Assembly (NCBI GenBank): GCA_004552305.1 | Contig: SFOX01000001.1 | Location: 62,001 to 126,000, forward strand | Direction of reading: 5' to 3' | From: Subdoligranulum variabile | GTDB lineage: Bacteria > Bacillota > Clostridia > Oscillospirales > Ruminococcaceae | DNA: 64,000 nucleotides | In this document: positions 7,633-15,999 of the stretch, one piece after another | Numbering within the stretch: the first letter of the stretch is position 1 | Layout of the letters: each line of letters opens with the position of its first letter | The notes under the pieces: model-generated | Databases searched by the model: none | What the model saw: the letters and a program-made list of their open reading frames with translations, nothing else | Told to the model about the DNA's origin: nothing | Program-made: the position numbers and the translations under genes

Positions 7633-9023
7633 CCTCCCTGTACCGCGTGCTGGTGCGGTATCTGGTGTGCTGCAGCGGCGGATGCGTCCTGCTGGTGCTG
7701 GTCTGGTGGGGTCTGCTGATGGCACTGATCCGCCACGGGTTTTTGCTGTCTGCCAATGCCGGTGCCGAAGCCTGCTACAATGCACGGCAAGCGGTGGTCG
7801 CTATGACCGCCGACACCTTTGACGAAACGCAGGTCAGCGACCTTTGCCGCTGGGCTATCGTAGAAAATGACGATGTAACGCGAACCAATATGACCGCCCG
7901 GCAGCTGAAAATTGCCCTGAACGCCTTCCACGGCGGCAGCGGCAACTTGGGATATACCCAGTACCAATACGACGTAAAAATGGCGGACGGCAGCTTTTGC
8001 ATCCTTGCGTATGATTATTCTTTACCCTATGCCGACAAAGCCCTGCGCAGCAGGCTGCCGGATTTCCAAACCAGCTATATTCTGCTTCTGGTCATCCTGC
8101 TGGTGGGCTGGGCGACGCTGACAACGGCACGCACGGCGCGGCGGCTGGCTGCCGACACCGCCCGGCTGAACCGCGCCATTGCGCAAATCGCCGCCCACCG
8201 TCCCGATGCCGTGGATGCCGACAGCTGCCGTATCCGCGAGTTTTCCGACACGCTGCACGCCATGCAGACGATGGGCAGCGAACTGACCGGCAGCCTGCGC
8301 AGCCAATGGCGGCTGGAGCAGCAGCGTACCGAGCAGCTGGCAGCGCTGACCCATGATTTAAAAACACCGCTGACCATTATACGTGGCAACGCCGAGCTTC
8401 TCGCCGAGGATGAGCTGACCCCCGCGCAGACCGGGCAGACCGATGCGATCCTGCGCGCCTGCGACCGCGCCGGAGAGTATCTGGCGGCGCTGCGCACCGT
8501 GAATGCCCAGCCTGCCGCTAAGACGGATTTTGCGGCAGGGGAGTGGCTGGCAGAGCTTTCCGCTGCCGCCCACGACCTGTGCGCCCCCAAGAGGCTTGCG
8601 TTTTCGCTGGTGCAGGAGGAAGTCCCCGCCGTGCTTACCGCCGCCCGCAGTGATGTGACCCGTGCCGTGGTAAACCTGTTGGACAACGCTGTGCGCTACA
8701 GCCCGGCGGGCGGGCGCGTAACGCTGACCGTACAGCGGCAGGGGGAGTTTCTTACACTAACCGTGCAGGATTCCGGCGCCGGCTTTACTGCCGAGGCTCT
8801 GCAAAAAGCCGGGGATTTTCTGTACACCGACGCCGCCCGCCCCGGCAACGGGCATCAAGGCTTAGGTTTGTATTTTGTGCGCTGCACCGCCGCATCCCAC
8901 GGTGGAAAGCTCGTGCTTTCCAACACAGCCGAAGGCGGCTGCGCTGCAATGACCCTGCGGCTGGAAAGCCCAGACTTTCCTGACAAACCACAGAGCATAG
9001 CGCAAGGAAAGCCCGAAATGTGA
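7614..9023 (+). CDS. Sensor histidine kinase
   Basis: This is a membrane sensor kinase of 469 residues paired with the preceding regulator. A first membrane helix (about 20-40) and a second (about 144-162) flank an extracytoplasmic sensor loop of about 100 residues. Then come a HAMP-like linker, the H-box with His247 (LTHDLKTPLTIIRG), the N box (VVNLLDNAVRYSPAGG) and G boxes (DSGAGF, GLGLYFV). The ATG at 7614 follows a GGGGGG-rich ribosome binding site. An upstream GTG at 7596 is possible but less likely. The signal is unknown. Confidence 0.92.
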   Translation: MAKRKLTSLYRVLVRYLVCCSGGCVLLVLVWWGLLMALIRHGFLLSANAGAEACYNARQAVVAMTADTFDETQVSDLCRWAIVENDDVTRTNMTARQLKIALNAFHGGSGNLGYTQYQYDVKMADGSFCILAYDYSLPYADKALRSRLPDFQTSYILLLVILLVGWATLTTARTARRLAADTARLNRAIAQIAAHRPDAVDADSCRIREFSDTLHAMQTMGSELTGSLRSQWRLEQQRTEQLAALTHDLKTPLTIIRGNAELLAEDELTPAQTGQTDAILRACDRAGEYLAALRTVNAQPAAKTDFAAGEWLAELSAAAHDLCAPKRLAFSLVQEEVPAVLTAARSDVTRAVVNLLDNAVRYSPAGGRVTLTVQRQGEFLTLTVQDSGAGFTAEALQKAGDFLYTDAARPGNGHQGLGLYFVRCTAASHGGKLVLSNTAEGGCAAMTLRLESPDFPDKPQSIAQGKPEM

Positions 9024-9060
9024 ACAAATTGAAAAATTACAAATAAATTACAAAAAAGTC

Positions 9061-9089
9061 TTGACATATAATGACAAAAGGGTTACAAT
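9061..9089 (+). promoter_or_regulatory. Near-consensus promoter of a predicted small RNA
   Basis: TTGACA (9061-9066) and TACAAT (9084-9089) are separated by exactly 17 bases. No protein gene starts between this promoter and the terminator at 9167-9203. Confidence 0.75.
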
Positions 9090-9095
9090 TTAGTC

Positions 9096-9203
9096 ACAGG
9101 TTAGATATGACCTGCTGTGATTGATAACCCCACATTTTTCATGTGTTCTTCTCCTCCTTTCTTATGAACTCCGCCCTTCCCTCAAGGGCGGAGTTTCTTT
9201 TTG
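9096..9203 (+). ncRNA. Candidate small RNA with anti-Shine-Dalgarno segment
   Basis: A near-consensus promoter and a strong intrinsic terminator bracket about 108 transcribed bases without a supported reading frame. The RNA would fold into a 5' hairpin (TCACAGGT with ACCTG.TGTGA), an unpaired pyrimidine stretch containing CTCCTCCTTTC (near 9150-9160), and the terminator hairpin. CCUCCU in a loop is complementary to Shine-Dalgarno sequences, the arrangement of several Gram-positive trans-acting regulators. A reading frame of 8 codons inside it lacks a ribosome binding site. Function is inferred only from layout. The stretch from 9024 to 9432 holds this unit and the guaB promoter. Confidence 0.55.
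9167..9203 (+). terminator. Terminator of the candidate small RNA
   Basis: The stem AACTCCGCCCTT/AAGGGCGGAGTT has a four-base CCCT-type loop followed by TCTTTTTG. It could also terminate readthrough from the sensor kinase gene. Confidence 0.85.
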
Positions 9204-9359
9204 TGGTTTTGCTATACCTTTATAAAATAGGGCACAGTCCGGCGCAACCGCAGGCGGGCGCTGCCCGGTGTCGTTAAAGTCATACTTTGCGCAAAGATTT
9301 TGGTGCAATCTGCCCAAGTTTCTGTGAGTCGGTGCAAGAAAGATTTCCGCAAAAAGGCT

Positions 9360-9388
9360 TTGTATTTTGTCCGTGATTGTGGTACAAT
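9360..9388 (+). promoter_or_regulatory. guaB promoter
   Basis: TTGTAT (9360-9365), a 17-base spacer and TACAAT (9383-9388) lie about 45 bases before the guaB start. An AGGAGAG ribosome binding site follows at 9418-9424. Confidence 0.6.
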
Positions 9389-9432
9389 TTTTCTAATATA
9401 TGATGCAAACAGGAAGTTAGGAGAGTGTGACT

Positions 9433-10938
9433 ATGGCTTATTATTTTTCCGAACCGTCCCGTACTTTTGGTGAATACCTGCTTGTTCCCGGATATTCTTC
9501 CTCCGAGTGTGTGCCCACCGCTGTCAGCCTGAAAACCCCGCTGGTCAAGTACCGCAAGGGCGAGGAAGCCTGCCCGCTGGAAATGAACATCCCCATGGTT
9601 TCTGCCATTATGCAGTCTGTCTCCGGCGAAAAGCTGGCCATTGCGCTGGCCAAGCAGGGCGGCGTTTCCTTCATCTACGGCTCCCAGACCATCGAGCAGG
9701 AAGCCGATATGGTTCGCCGCGTCAAAGCGTACAAGAAGGGCTTTGTCACCTCCGACTCCAACCTGCCGCCGGAGGCCACCCTGGGCGACGTGCTGGACAT
9801 CAAGACCCGCACCGGTCACTCCACCATTGCCATCACCGATGACGGCACTGCCCACGGCAAGCTGCTGGGCATTGTTGCCAGCCGCGACTACCGCCTGTCC
9901 CGTATGACGATGGACCTCAAGGTCACCGAGTTTATGACCCCGCTGGAAAAGCTGGTCACCGCCCCCGACACCACCAGCCTGCACGACTGCAACGACATCA
10001 TCTGGGATAACAAGATCAACTCTCTGCCCCTGATCGACGCCGAGGGTCACCTGCAGTATATGGTATTCCGCAAGGACTACGACTCCCACAAGGAGAACGT
10101 CAACGAGCTGCTGGACGAAAACAAGAGCTATGTGGTCGGCGCCGGCATCAACACCCGCGACTACGCCCAGCGCGTACCCGCCTTGTTGGACGCCGGTGTG
10201 GACGTTCTGTGCATTGACTCCTCCGAGGGCTTCAGCGAGTGGCAGTCCCGCACCATCGCCTGGATCCGTGAAAACTACGGTGACAAGGTAAAGGTCGGTG
10301 CCGGCAACGTCGTTGACCGTGAGGGCTTCCTGTTCCTCGCCAAGGCAGGTGCCGACTTTATCAAGATCGGCATCGGCGGCGGCTCTATCTGCATCACCCG
10401 CGAAACCAAGGGCATTGGTCGCGGTCAGGCTACTGCTGTCATTGAGGTTGCCAAGGCTCGCGACGAATACTACAAGGAAACCGGCATCTACATTCCCATC
10501 TGCTCTGACGGCGGCATCGTGCAGGATTACCACATCACGCTGGCGCTCGCCATGGGTGCTGACTTCGTTATGCTGGGTCGCTACTTTGCCCGCTTTGACG
10601 AATCCCCCACGAACAAGCTGCGCGTGGGCGGCAACTACGTCAAGGAATACTGGGGCGAGGGTTCCAACCGCGCCCGCAACTGGCAGCGCTATGACCTCGG
10701 CGGTGCCCAGAAGCTGAGCTTTGAGGAGGGTGTTGACTCCTACGTTCCTTACGCTGGTCCTCTGGCAGACGGCGTGCAGACCACCCTGTACAAGGTACGC
10801 TCCACCATGTGCAACTGCGGTGCGCTGTCCATCCCTGAATTGCAAGAAAAAGCGCGTCTTACCGTCGTTTCTTCCACTTCCATTGTGGAAGGCGGCAGCC
10901 ATGACGTCATCCTGAAGAACGGTCCCCAGAACCGCTGA
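9433..10938 (+). CDS. guaB: IMP dehydrogenase (divergent, trichomonad-like subclade)
   Basis: This enzyme oxidises IMP to XMP with NAD, the committed step of guanine nucleotide synthesis. It has 501 residues: a TIM barrel interrupted by a CBS-pair region (about 105-235). The catalytic loop is GGGSICITRETKGIGRGQ, with the nucleophile at Cys320, followed by CSDGGIVQDYH, the flap (NWQRYDLGG) and EEGVDSYVPYAG. The usual bacterial loop is GPGSICTTR-V-G-G-PQ. The version here, and the C-terminus (STMCNCGAL, VEGGSHDVI), instead resembles the Tritrichomonas-type enzyme as I recall it. The ATG at 9433 is chosen over the GTG at 9427 because of ribosome-binding-site spacing. Confidence 0.93.
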   Translation: MAYYFSEPSRTFGEYLLVPGYSSSECVPTAVSLKTPLVKYRKGEEACPLEMNIPMVSAIMQSVSGEKLAIALAKQGGVSFIYGSQTIEQEADMVRRVKAYKKGFVTSDSNLPPEATLGDVLDIKTRTGHSTIAITDDGTAHGKLLGIVASRDYRLSRMTMDLKVTEFMTPLEKLVTAPDTTSLHDCNDIIWDNKINSLPLIDAEGHLQYMVFRKDYDSHKENVNELLDENKSYVVGAGINTRDYAQRVPALLDAGVDVLCIDSSEGFSEWQSRTIAWIRENYGDKVKVGAGNVVDREGFLFLAKAGADFIKIGIGGGSICITRETKGIGRGQATAVIEVAKARDEYYKETGIYIPICSDGGIVQDYHITLALAMGADFVMLGRYFARFDESPTNKLRVGGNYVKEYWGEGSNRARNWQRYDLGGAQKLSFEEGVDSYVPYAGPLADGVQTTLYKVRSTMCNCGALSIPELQEKARLTVVSSTSIVEGGSHDVILKNGPQNR

Positions 10939-10952
10939 TATCTGTTTACTCC

Positions 10953-10987
10953 ATCCCGCCTGCGGCGCTGCCGCAGGCGGGATTTTT
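10953..10987 (+). terminator. guaB terminator
   Basis: The stem ATCCCGCCTGCGGC/GCCGCAGGCGGGAT is followed by TTTTTG. Confidence 0.9.
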
Positions 10988-11035
10988 GTATAGTTTATTT
11001 TTGTTGCTCTTGTCTTTCTTTGTGCAATTTGACGG

Positions 11036-11064
11036 TTGACGTAAAGTCAATTTTCTGTTACAAT
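11036..11064 (+). promoter_or_regulatory. leuACDB promoter
   Basis: TTGACG (11036-11041), a 17-base spacer and TACAAT (11059-11064) lie directly upstream of the T-box leader. Confidence 0.75.
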
Positions 11065-11069
11065 AACGG

Positions 11070-11362
11070 CAACGTTAGAAATGCCGTGAAGGGAAGATGG
11101 CAATACCCCTACCGTTGCAGAGAGCTGCCGTTTGGTGCAAGGCAGCACGGCGGATATTGCGTAACTGGTCCCGGAGCAGCCGTGCCGAAGGCTTTAGTAG
11201 GTGCGGACGGTGCCTGTCCGTTATCAAGCAGGAGCGATTCGCCGTTTTTGGCTGATCGTGCAGAGGGGTCGGTTTCCGACAATGAGAGTGGTACCGCGGG
11301 TACAGCAAACAGAATTTGCTCCCGTCTCTCAAAGGCAGTGCCTTTGGGGGACGGGTTTTTGT
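11070..11362 (+). promoter_or_regulatory. T-box leader, leucine-type (specifier CUG)
   Basis: This tRNA-sensing leader controls the leucine operon by antitermination. The distal Stem I motif is AGAGAGCTGCCG...GGTGCAAGGCAG. The specifier region is read as TAA-CTG-GTCCCGGAGC, giving codon CUG (Leu) at 11165-11167. The T-box sequence AGTGGTACCGCGG, which base-pairs with the uncharged tRNA end, is at 11287-11299. The competing terminator stem (CCCGTCTCTCAAAGGC paired with GCCTTTGGGGGACGGG, then T-run) spans about 11319-11362. Uncharged tRNA-Leu should permit readthrough into leuA. The whole interval 10939-11406 is terminator, promoter and this leader. Confidence 0.88.
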
Positions 11363-11406
11363 TTTCCCAAGGCGTAAAACACGCTTTTGGCAGGAGGAAT
11401 CTTACT

Positions 11407-13074
11407 ATGATGGACGCAACCAAGTACAGCATCGGATACTATCAGCCGCCCGTAGAGCCGGGTCACACCTATGAATGGTGCAAAAAAGATCACATTGAAA
11501 AAGCCCCCGCGTGGTGCAGCGTGGACCTGCGCGACGGCAACCAGAGCCTGATCGTCCCCATGAGCTTGGACGAAAAGCTGGAATTCTACGATATGCTGGT
11601 AAAAATCGGTTTCAAGGAGATCGAGGTCGGCTTTCCTGCTGCCAGCGAAACCGAGTACGAATTTCTGCGTACCCTCATTGACGGTAACCGCATCCCGCAG
11701 GACGTCACGGTGCAGGTGCTGACCCAGTGCCGCGACCACATCATCCGCAAAACCTTTGAGGCCGTCAAGGGTGCGCCCCGCGCCATCATCCACTTTTACA
11801 ATTCCACCAGCGTGGCGCAGCGCGAGCAGGTATTCAAAAAAAGCAAGGAAGAGATCAAGCAGATTGCTGTGGACGGTGCCAAGCTGGTCAAGCAGCTGAG
11901 CGAGGAGTACGAGGGCAATTTCCTGTTTGAGTACAGCCCCGAAAGCTTCACCGGCACCGAGCCGGAATACGCCGTTGAGGTCTGCAACGCCGTGCTGGAT
12001 ATCATGCAGCCCACGCCCGACCGCCCGATGATCATCAACCTGCCGGTCACCGTGGAAATGAGTATGCCCCACGTTTATGCCAACCAGATCGAGTGGTGTT
12101 CCCAGCATTTGAAATACCGCGACAGCGTCATTTTGTCCACCCACCCCCACAACGACCGCGGCTGCGGCGTAGCAGATGCCGAGCTTGCCGTGCTGGCGGG
12201 CGCCCAGCGCATCGAGTGCTGCCTGTTCGGCAACGGCGAGCGCACCGGCAACGTGGATGCCATCACGCTGGCGATGAATATGTACAGCCACGGCGTGGAC
12301 CCCAAGCTGGATTTCAGCGATATGCCCGCCATCTGCGAAACCTACGAGCGTGTGACCCGTATGCACGTCTATGAGCGCACGCCCTATGCGGGCAGCTTGG
12401 TCTTTGCGGCATTCAGCGGCAGCCATCAGGATGCCATCGCCAAGGGTATGACCTGGCGCAAGGAGCACGGGCAGCACCGCTGGGATTGCCCGTATATCCC
12501 CATTGACCCGCACGACATCGGGCGCACCTACGATGCCGATGTCATTCGCATCAACTCCCAGAGCGGCAAGGGCGGCATCGGTTTCCTGCTGCAGCAGAAC
12601 TACGGCTACAACCCGCCGCCGAAAATGCGCGAAGCGCTGGGCTACAAGGTCAAGGAGGTCAGCGACCACGAACACCGCGAGCTGAGCGTAAAAGAAGTGC
12701 TGGCGGTATTTGAGCAGAGCTACCTCAACCACACCCACCCGCTGAATGTTCCGGACGCGCACTTTATCCAGAATTCGGACGGCAGCATTACCGCCAGCAT
12801 CGTCATCACCGGCGGCGGCAGTACCGTCAAATGCACGGCCATCGGCAACGGTCGTCTGGACGCCGTTGCCACCGCGCTGGAAAAGCAAACCGGTATGCAC
12901 TTTACGCTGGTGCATTACAGCGAACACGCCTTGGATTCCGACACCAACTCCCGCGCTTGCTCCTATGTGGGGCTGAAATGGGCATCCGGCGAGGAAACAT
13001 GGGGCTGCGGCACCCACACCGACATTATTGTCGCCGGTATCCGCGCCTTGGTAAGCGCCATCAACAACAGATAA
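11407..13074 (+). CDS. leuA: 2-isopropylmalate synthase, long (type 2) form
   Basis: This enzyme condenses acetyl-CoA with 2-oxoisovalerate, the first leucine-specific step. It has 555 residues: a DRE-TIM barrel (CSVDLRDGNQSL at about 36-47, HPHNDRGCG metal-binding histidines, LFGNGERTGNVD) and a C-terminal leucine-sensing domain (about 425-555). The open frame runs back to 11020 through the T-box, which is untranslated. The ATG at 11407 lies 8 bases after AGGAGGA; a second ATG follows immediately at 11410. First gene of leuACDB. Confidence 0.94.
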   Translation: MMDATKYSIGYYQPPVEPGHTYEWCKKDHIEKAPAWCSVDLRDGNQSLIVPMSLDEKLEFYDMLVKIGFKEIEVGFPAASETEYEFLRTLIDGNRIPQDVTVQVLTQCRDHIIRKTFEAVKGAPRAIIHFYNSTSVAQREQVFKKSKEEIKQIAVDGAKLVKQLSEEYEGNFLFEYSPESFTGTEPEYAVEVCNAVLDIMQPTPDRPMIINLPVTVEMSMPHVYANQIEWCSQHLKYRDSVILSTHPHNDRGCGVADAELAVLAGAQRIECCLFGNGERTGNVDAITLAMNMYSHGVDPKLDFSDMPAICETYERVTRMHVYERTPYAGSLVFAAFSGSHQDAIAKGMTWRKEHGQHRWDCPYIPIDPHDIGRTYDADVIRINSQSGKGGIGFLLQQNYGYNPPPKMREALGYKVKEVSDHEHRELSVKEVLAVFEQSYLNHTHPLNVPDAHFIQNSDGSITASIVITGGGSTVKCTAIGNGRLDAVATALEKQTGMHFTLVHYSEHALDSDTNSRACSYVGLKWASGEETWGCGTHTDIIVAGIRALVSAINNR

Positions 13075-13089
13075 GCGGAGGTTTTCCCT

Positions 13090-14349
13090 ATGGCAATGAC
13101 AATGACCCAAAAAATCCTGGCAGCCCACTGCGGCGAAGCCTGTGTATACCCCGGGCAACTCATCAATGCGCGTCTGGATATCGTGCTGGGCAACGACATT
13201 ACCACCCCGGTTGCCATCAACGAATTTGAAAAAGCCGGCTTTGACGCCGTGTTTGACAACACCCGCGTCAACATTGTGCTAGATCACTTTGTCCCCAACA
13301 AGGATATCAAAAGCGCGACCCAGTCCAAGCAGTGCCGCGAGTTTGCCGACAAGTACAACATCCTCAACTTCTACGATGTCGGCAAGATGGGCGTGGAACA
13401 CGCCCTGCTGCCCGAAAAAGGCATCGTAACAGCGGGGGACTGCATTATCGGCGCCGACAGCCACACCTGCACCTACGGTGCCGTGGGCGCCTTCTCCACC
13501 GGCGTCGGCTCCACCGATATGGCTGCCGGTATGGCAAAGGGCGTGGCGTGGTTCAAGGTACCCGCCGCCATCAAGGTGGAGCTGGTCGGCGCGCTGAAAC
13601 GCCCGGTCTGCGGCAAGGACGTGATTTTGCACCTCATCGGCAAAATCGGCGTGTCCGGCGCGCTGTACAAAAGTCTGGAATTCACCGGCGAGGGCATCAA
13701 AAGCCTGACGATGGAGGATCGCCTTTGCATCTGCAATATGGCGATCGAAGCCGGTGCCAAGAACGGCATTTTCCCGGTGGATGAAATCACCGAAGCCTAT
13801 CTGAAGGGACGCAGCCAGCGCCCGTGGGTCAAGTACGAAGCCGACGCCGACGCCGAGTATGAGCGCACCGTTACCATTGACCTGTCCACCTTGGAGCCGA
13901 CCGTCAGCTACCCGCATCTGCCGGAGAACACCCATCCCGCCAAGGACGGCAGCCGCATCAAAATTGACCAGATCGTCATCGGCTCCTGCACCAACGGGCG
14001 CATTGAGGATATGCAGGCAGCCTATGAGATCCTGAAGGGCAAACAGATTGCCAAGGGCGTGCGCGGCATTATCATTCCCGCCACGATGGACGTGTACAAG
14101 GAGTGCATCCTGCGCGGCTATACCGAGGCCTTTATCGACGCGGGCTGCATTGTTTCCACCCCCACCTGCGGTCCCTGCCTTGGCGGTTATATGGGAATTC
14201 TGGCGGCAGGCGAGCGCTGTGTTTCCACCACCAACCGCAACTTTGTGGGACGTATGGGACACGTCGATTCCGAGGTTTACCTTGCCAGCCCCGCCACCGC
14301 AGCCGCCAGCGCCCTGACCGGTTACATCACCGACCCACGGGAGGTATAA
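13090..14349 (+). CDS. leuC: 3-isopropylmalate dehydratase large subunit
   Basis: This is the aconitase-family large subunit, 419 residues, which with LeuD isomerises 2- to 3-isopropylmalate. The iron-sulfur ligand regions are visible as DSHTCTYG (about 120-130), IGSCTNGR (about 297-304) and TPTCGPCLGG (about 355-364). It is the 420-residue bacterial/archaeal type rather than the 470-residue enterobacterial type. It starts 15 bases after leuA with a GGAGG ribosome binding site. Confidence 0.93.
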   Translation: MAMTMTQKILAAHCGEACVYPGQLINARLDIVLGNDITTPVAINEFEKAGFDAVFDNTRVNIVLDHFVPNKDIKSATQSKQCREFADKYNILNFYDVGKMGVEHALLPEKGIVTAGDCIIGADSHTCTYGAVGAFSTGVGSTDMAAGMAKGVAWFKVPAAIKVELVGALKRPVCGKDVILHLIGKIGVSGALYKSLEFTGEGIKSLTMEDRLCICNMAIEAGAKNGIFPVDEITEAYLKGRSQRPWVKYEADADAEYERTVTIDLSTLEPTVSYPHLPENTHPAKDGSRIKIDQIVIGSCTNGRIEDMQAAYEILKGKQIAKGVRGIIIPATMDVYKECILRGYTEAFIDAGCIVSTPTCGPCLGGYMGILAAGERCVSTTNRNFVGRMGHVDSEVYLASPATAAASALTGYITDPREV

Positions 14350-14352
14350 GCT

Positions 14353-14835
14353 ATGAATGCAAAAGGTACCGTTTTTAAATACGGCGACAACATTGACACC
14401 GACGTTATCATCCCGGCGCGCTACTTAAACACCCAGAGCGCTGCCGAGCTGGCAGCCCACTGTATGGAGGATATCGACAGGACCTTTGTCAACCGCGTAA
14501 AGGCAGGGGATATTCTGGTCGGGGGGGAAAACTTCGGCTGCGGCTCCTCGCGCGAACACGCCCCGGTAGCCATCAAGGCAGCAGGCATTGACTGCGTAAT
14601 TGCCAAGAGCTTTGCCCGCATCTTTTACCGCAACGCCATCAACATCGGGCTGCCAATTCTGGAATGTCCCGCCGCCTGCGACGCCATTGCCGAGGGCAAC
14701 ACCGTGCGCATCGACTTTGATACCGGTCTGATTACCGACGAAACCACCGGGCAGCAGTTCCAAGCCGTCCCATTTCCGCCCTTTATCCAACAAATTATTG
14801 CCAAGGGCGGCTTGATGAACAGCCTGAAGGATTGA
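14353..14835 (+). CDS. leuD: 3-isopropylmalate dehydratase small subunit
   Basis: This is the swivel-domain subunit of isopropylmalate isomerase, 160 residues. It contains DNIDTDVIIPARYL near the N-terminus and the substrate-recognition loop GGENFGCGSSREHAP near 57-71. The gene starts three bases after the leuC stop and ends 13 bases before leuB. Confidence 0.94.
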   Translation: MNAKGTVFKYGDNIDTDVIIPARYLNTQSAAELAAHCMEDIDRTFVNRVKAGDILVGGENFGCGSSREHAPVAIKAAGIDCVIAKSFARIFYRNAINIGLPILECPAACDAIAEGNTVRIDFDTGLITDETTGQQFQAVPFPPFIQQIIAKGGLMNSLKD

Positions 14836-14848
14836 GAGGGAAACACCC

Positions 14849-15919
14849 ATGAACAAAACCATTGCCTTGATTTACGGCGACTGCGCCAGCCCGGAAATTG
14901 TCCGGCAGGCAGTGCGTGTGTTGGACAAAATTGCCGACAAATACAACCACACCTTCACCTACACCCGCGCCTATATGGGCGGTGAGGCGATCGACAAGTT
15001 CGGCGACCCGCTGCCCGCCGCCGAGCTGGAAAAATGCAAAGCCGCCGACAGTGTGCTGCTGGGTGCCATCGGCGGTCCCAAGTGGGAGGGGCTGCCCGGC
15101 GACCGCCGCCCCGAAAAAGGGCTTTTGCGCCTGCGCGCCGGTATGGGGCTGTATGCCAACAACCGCCCTGCCCGCATCTGGCCGCAGCTGGCAGATGCCT
15201 CCCCGCTGAAAAAAAGCATTGTGGACCAGGGAATTGATTTTATCGTTGTGCGGGAGCTGATCGGCGGGGTATATTTCGGCGAGCATAAGACCTTTACGCA
15301 GGACGGCGAGAAGGTTGCCGTGGATACGATGCCCTACACCGAGCATGAGATCGAGCGTATCGGGCGTATCGGCTTTGAAACGGCGATGAAGCGCCGCAAA
15401 AAGCTGACCTGCGTGGATAAGGCCAACGTGCTGGATACCAGCCGCCTGTGGCGCGCTGTTATGCACCGCCTGCAAGCCGAATACCCGGAGGTCGAGTACA
15501 ACGAGATGTTTGTGGATAACTGCGCGATGCAGATCTGCAAAAATCCCGCACAGTTTGACGTCATTGTGACCGAAAATATGTTTGGGGACATCCTTTCGGA
15601 CGAAGCCAGCGAGATCACCGGCAGCATCGGTATGGTGCCGTCCTCCTCCTTGGGGCAGGGTAGCTGCGGGCTGTATGAGCCGATTCACGGCTCGGCGCCC
15701 GACATTGCCGGGCAGGATATCGTAAACCCCATCGCCTGCATCCTGTCCGCCGCCATGATGCTGCGGTACAGCTTTTCGATGCCCGCCGAGGCGGATGCCA
15801 TTGAGGCAGCTGTGAACGCCGTTCTGGATGCCGGATTCCGCACCGCCGATATGATGGCGGACGGCTGCACCAAGGTGGGCTGCACAGCCATCACCGATGA
15901 AATTCTAAAGCGCATTTAA
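14849..15919 (+). CDS. leuB: 3-isopropylmalate dehydrogenase
   Basis: This enzyme oxidatively decarboxylates 3-isopropylmalate with NAD, the last leucine-specific step before transamination. It has 356 residues, with the substrate-binding segment GLLRLRAGMGLYANNRPARIWP and the Mg-binding region TENMFGDILSDEASEITGSIGM followed by the NAD-site motif EPIHGSAPDIAGQDIVNP. It is last gene of the operon, followed by a strong terminator. Confidence 0.95.
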   Translation: MNKTIALIYGDCASPEIVRQAVRVLDKIADKYNHTFTYTRAYMGGEAIDKFGDPLPAAELEKCKAADSVLLGAIGGPKWEGLPGDRRPEKGLLRLRAGMGLYANNRPARIWPQLADASPLKKSIVDQGIDFIVVRELIGGVYFGEHKTFTQDGEKVAVDTMPYTEHEIERIGRIGFETAMKRRKKLTCVDKANVLDTSRLWRAVMHRLQAEYPEVEYNEMFVDNCAMQICKNPAQFDVIVTENMFGDILSDEASEITGSIGMVPSSSLGQGSCGLYEPIHGSAPDIAGQDIVNPIACILSAAMMLRYSFSMPAEADAIEAAVNAVLDAGFRTADMMADGCTKVGCTAITDEILKRI

Positions 15920-15931
15920 TTTTGTATGCAA

Positions 15932-15975
15932 AGACCCCGCGCCCTGCATAACTGCAAGGCGCGGGGTCTGTTTTT
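15932..15975 (+). terminator. leu operon terminator
   Basis: The stem AGACCCCGCGCC/GGCGCGGGGTCT has an inner TGCA pairing and is followed by GTTTTTATT. It lies between the convergent leu operon and glycan operon. Confidence 0.9.
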
Positions 15976-15999
15976 ATTGGAATGGTGTGCAGTGTTGCC

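Noticed and set aside
9141..9167. Eight-codon leader peptide (MCSSPPFL) in the candidate small RNA
   Set aside because: There is no ribosome binding site and no downstream gene in the transcript to regulate; the pyrimidine run is better explained as an RNA loop.
9280..10902. A 540-codon minus-strand open frame opposite guaB
   Set aside because: It is a shadow frame of a highly conserved plus-strand gene, with composition typical of antisense reading (Gly/His/Val/Gln rich) and no ribosome binding site.
11329..13158. A 609-codon minus-strand open frame opposite leuA
   Set aside because: leuA is certain from its motifs and its T-box; the antisense frame has no recognisable domain. Similar long antisense frames opposite purA, leuC and rsh were rejected for the same reason.
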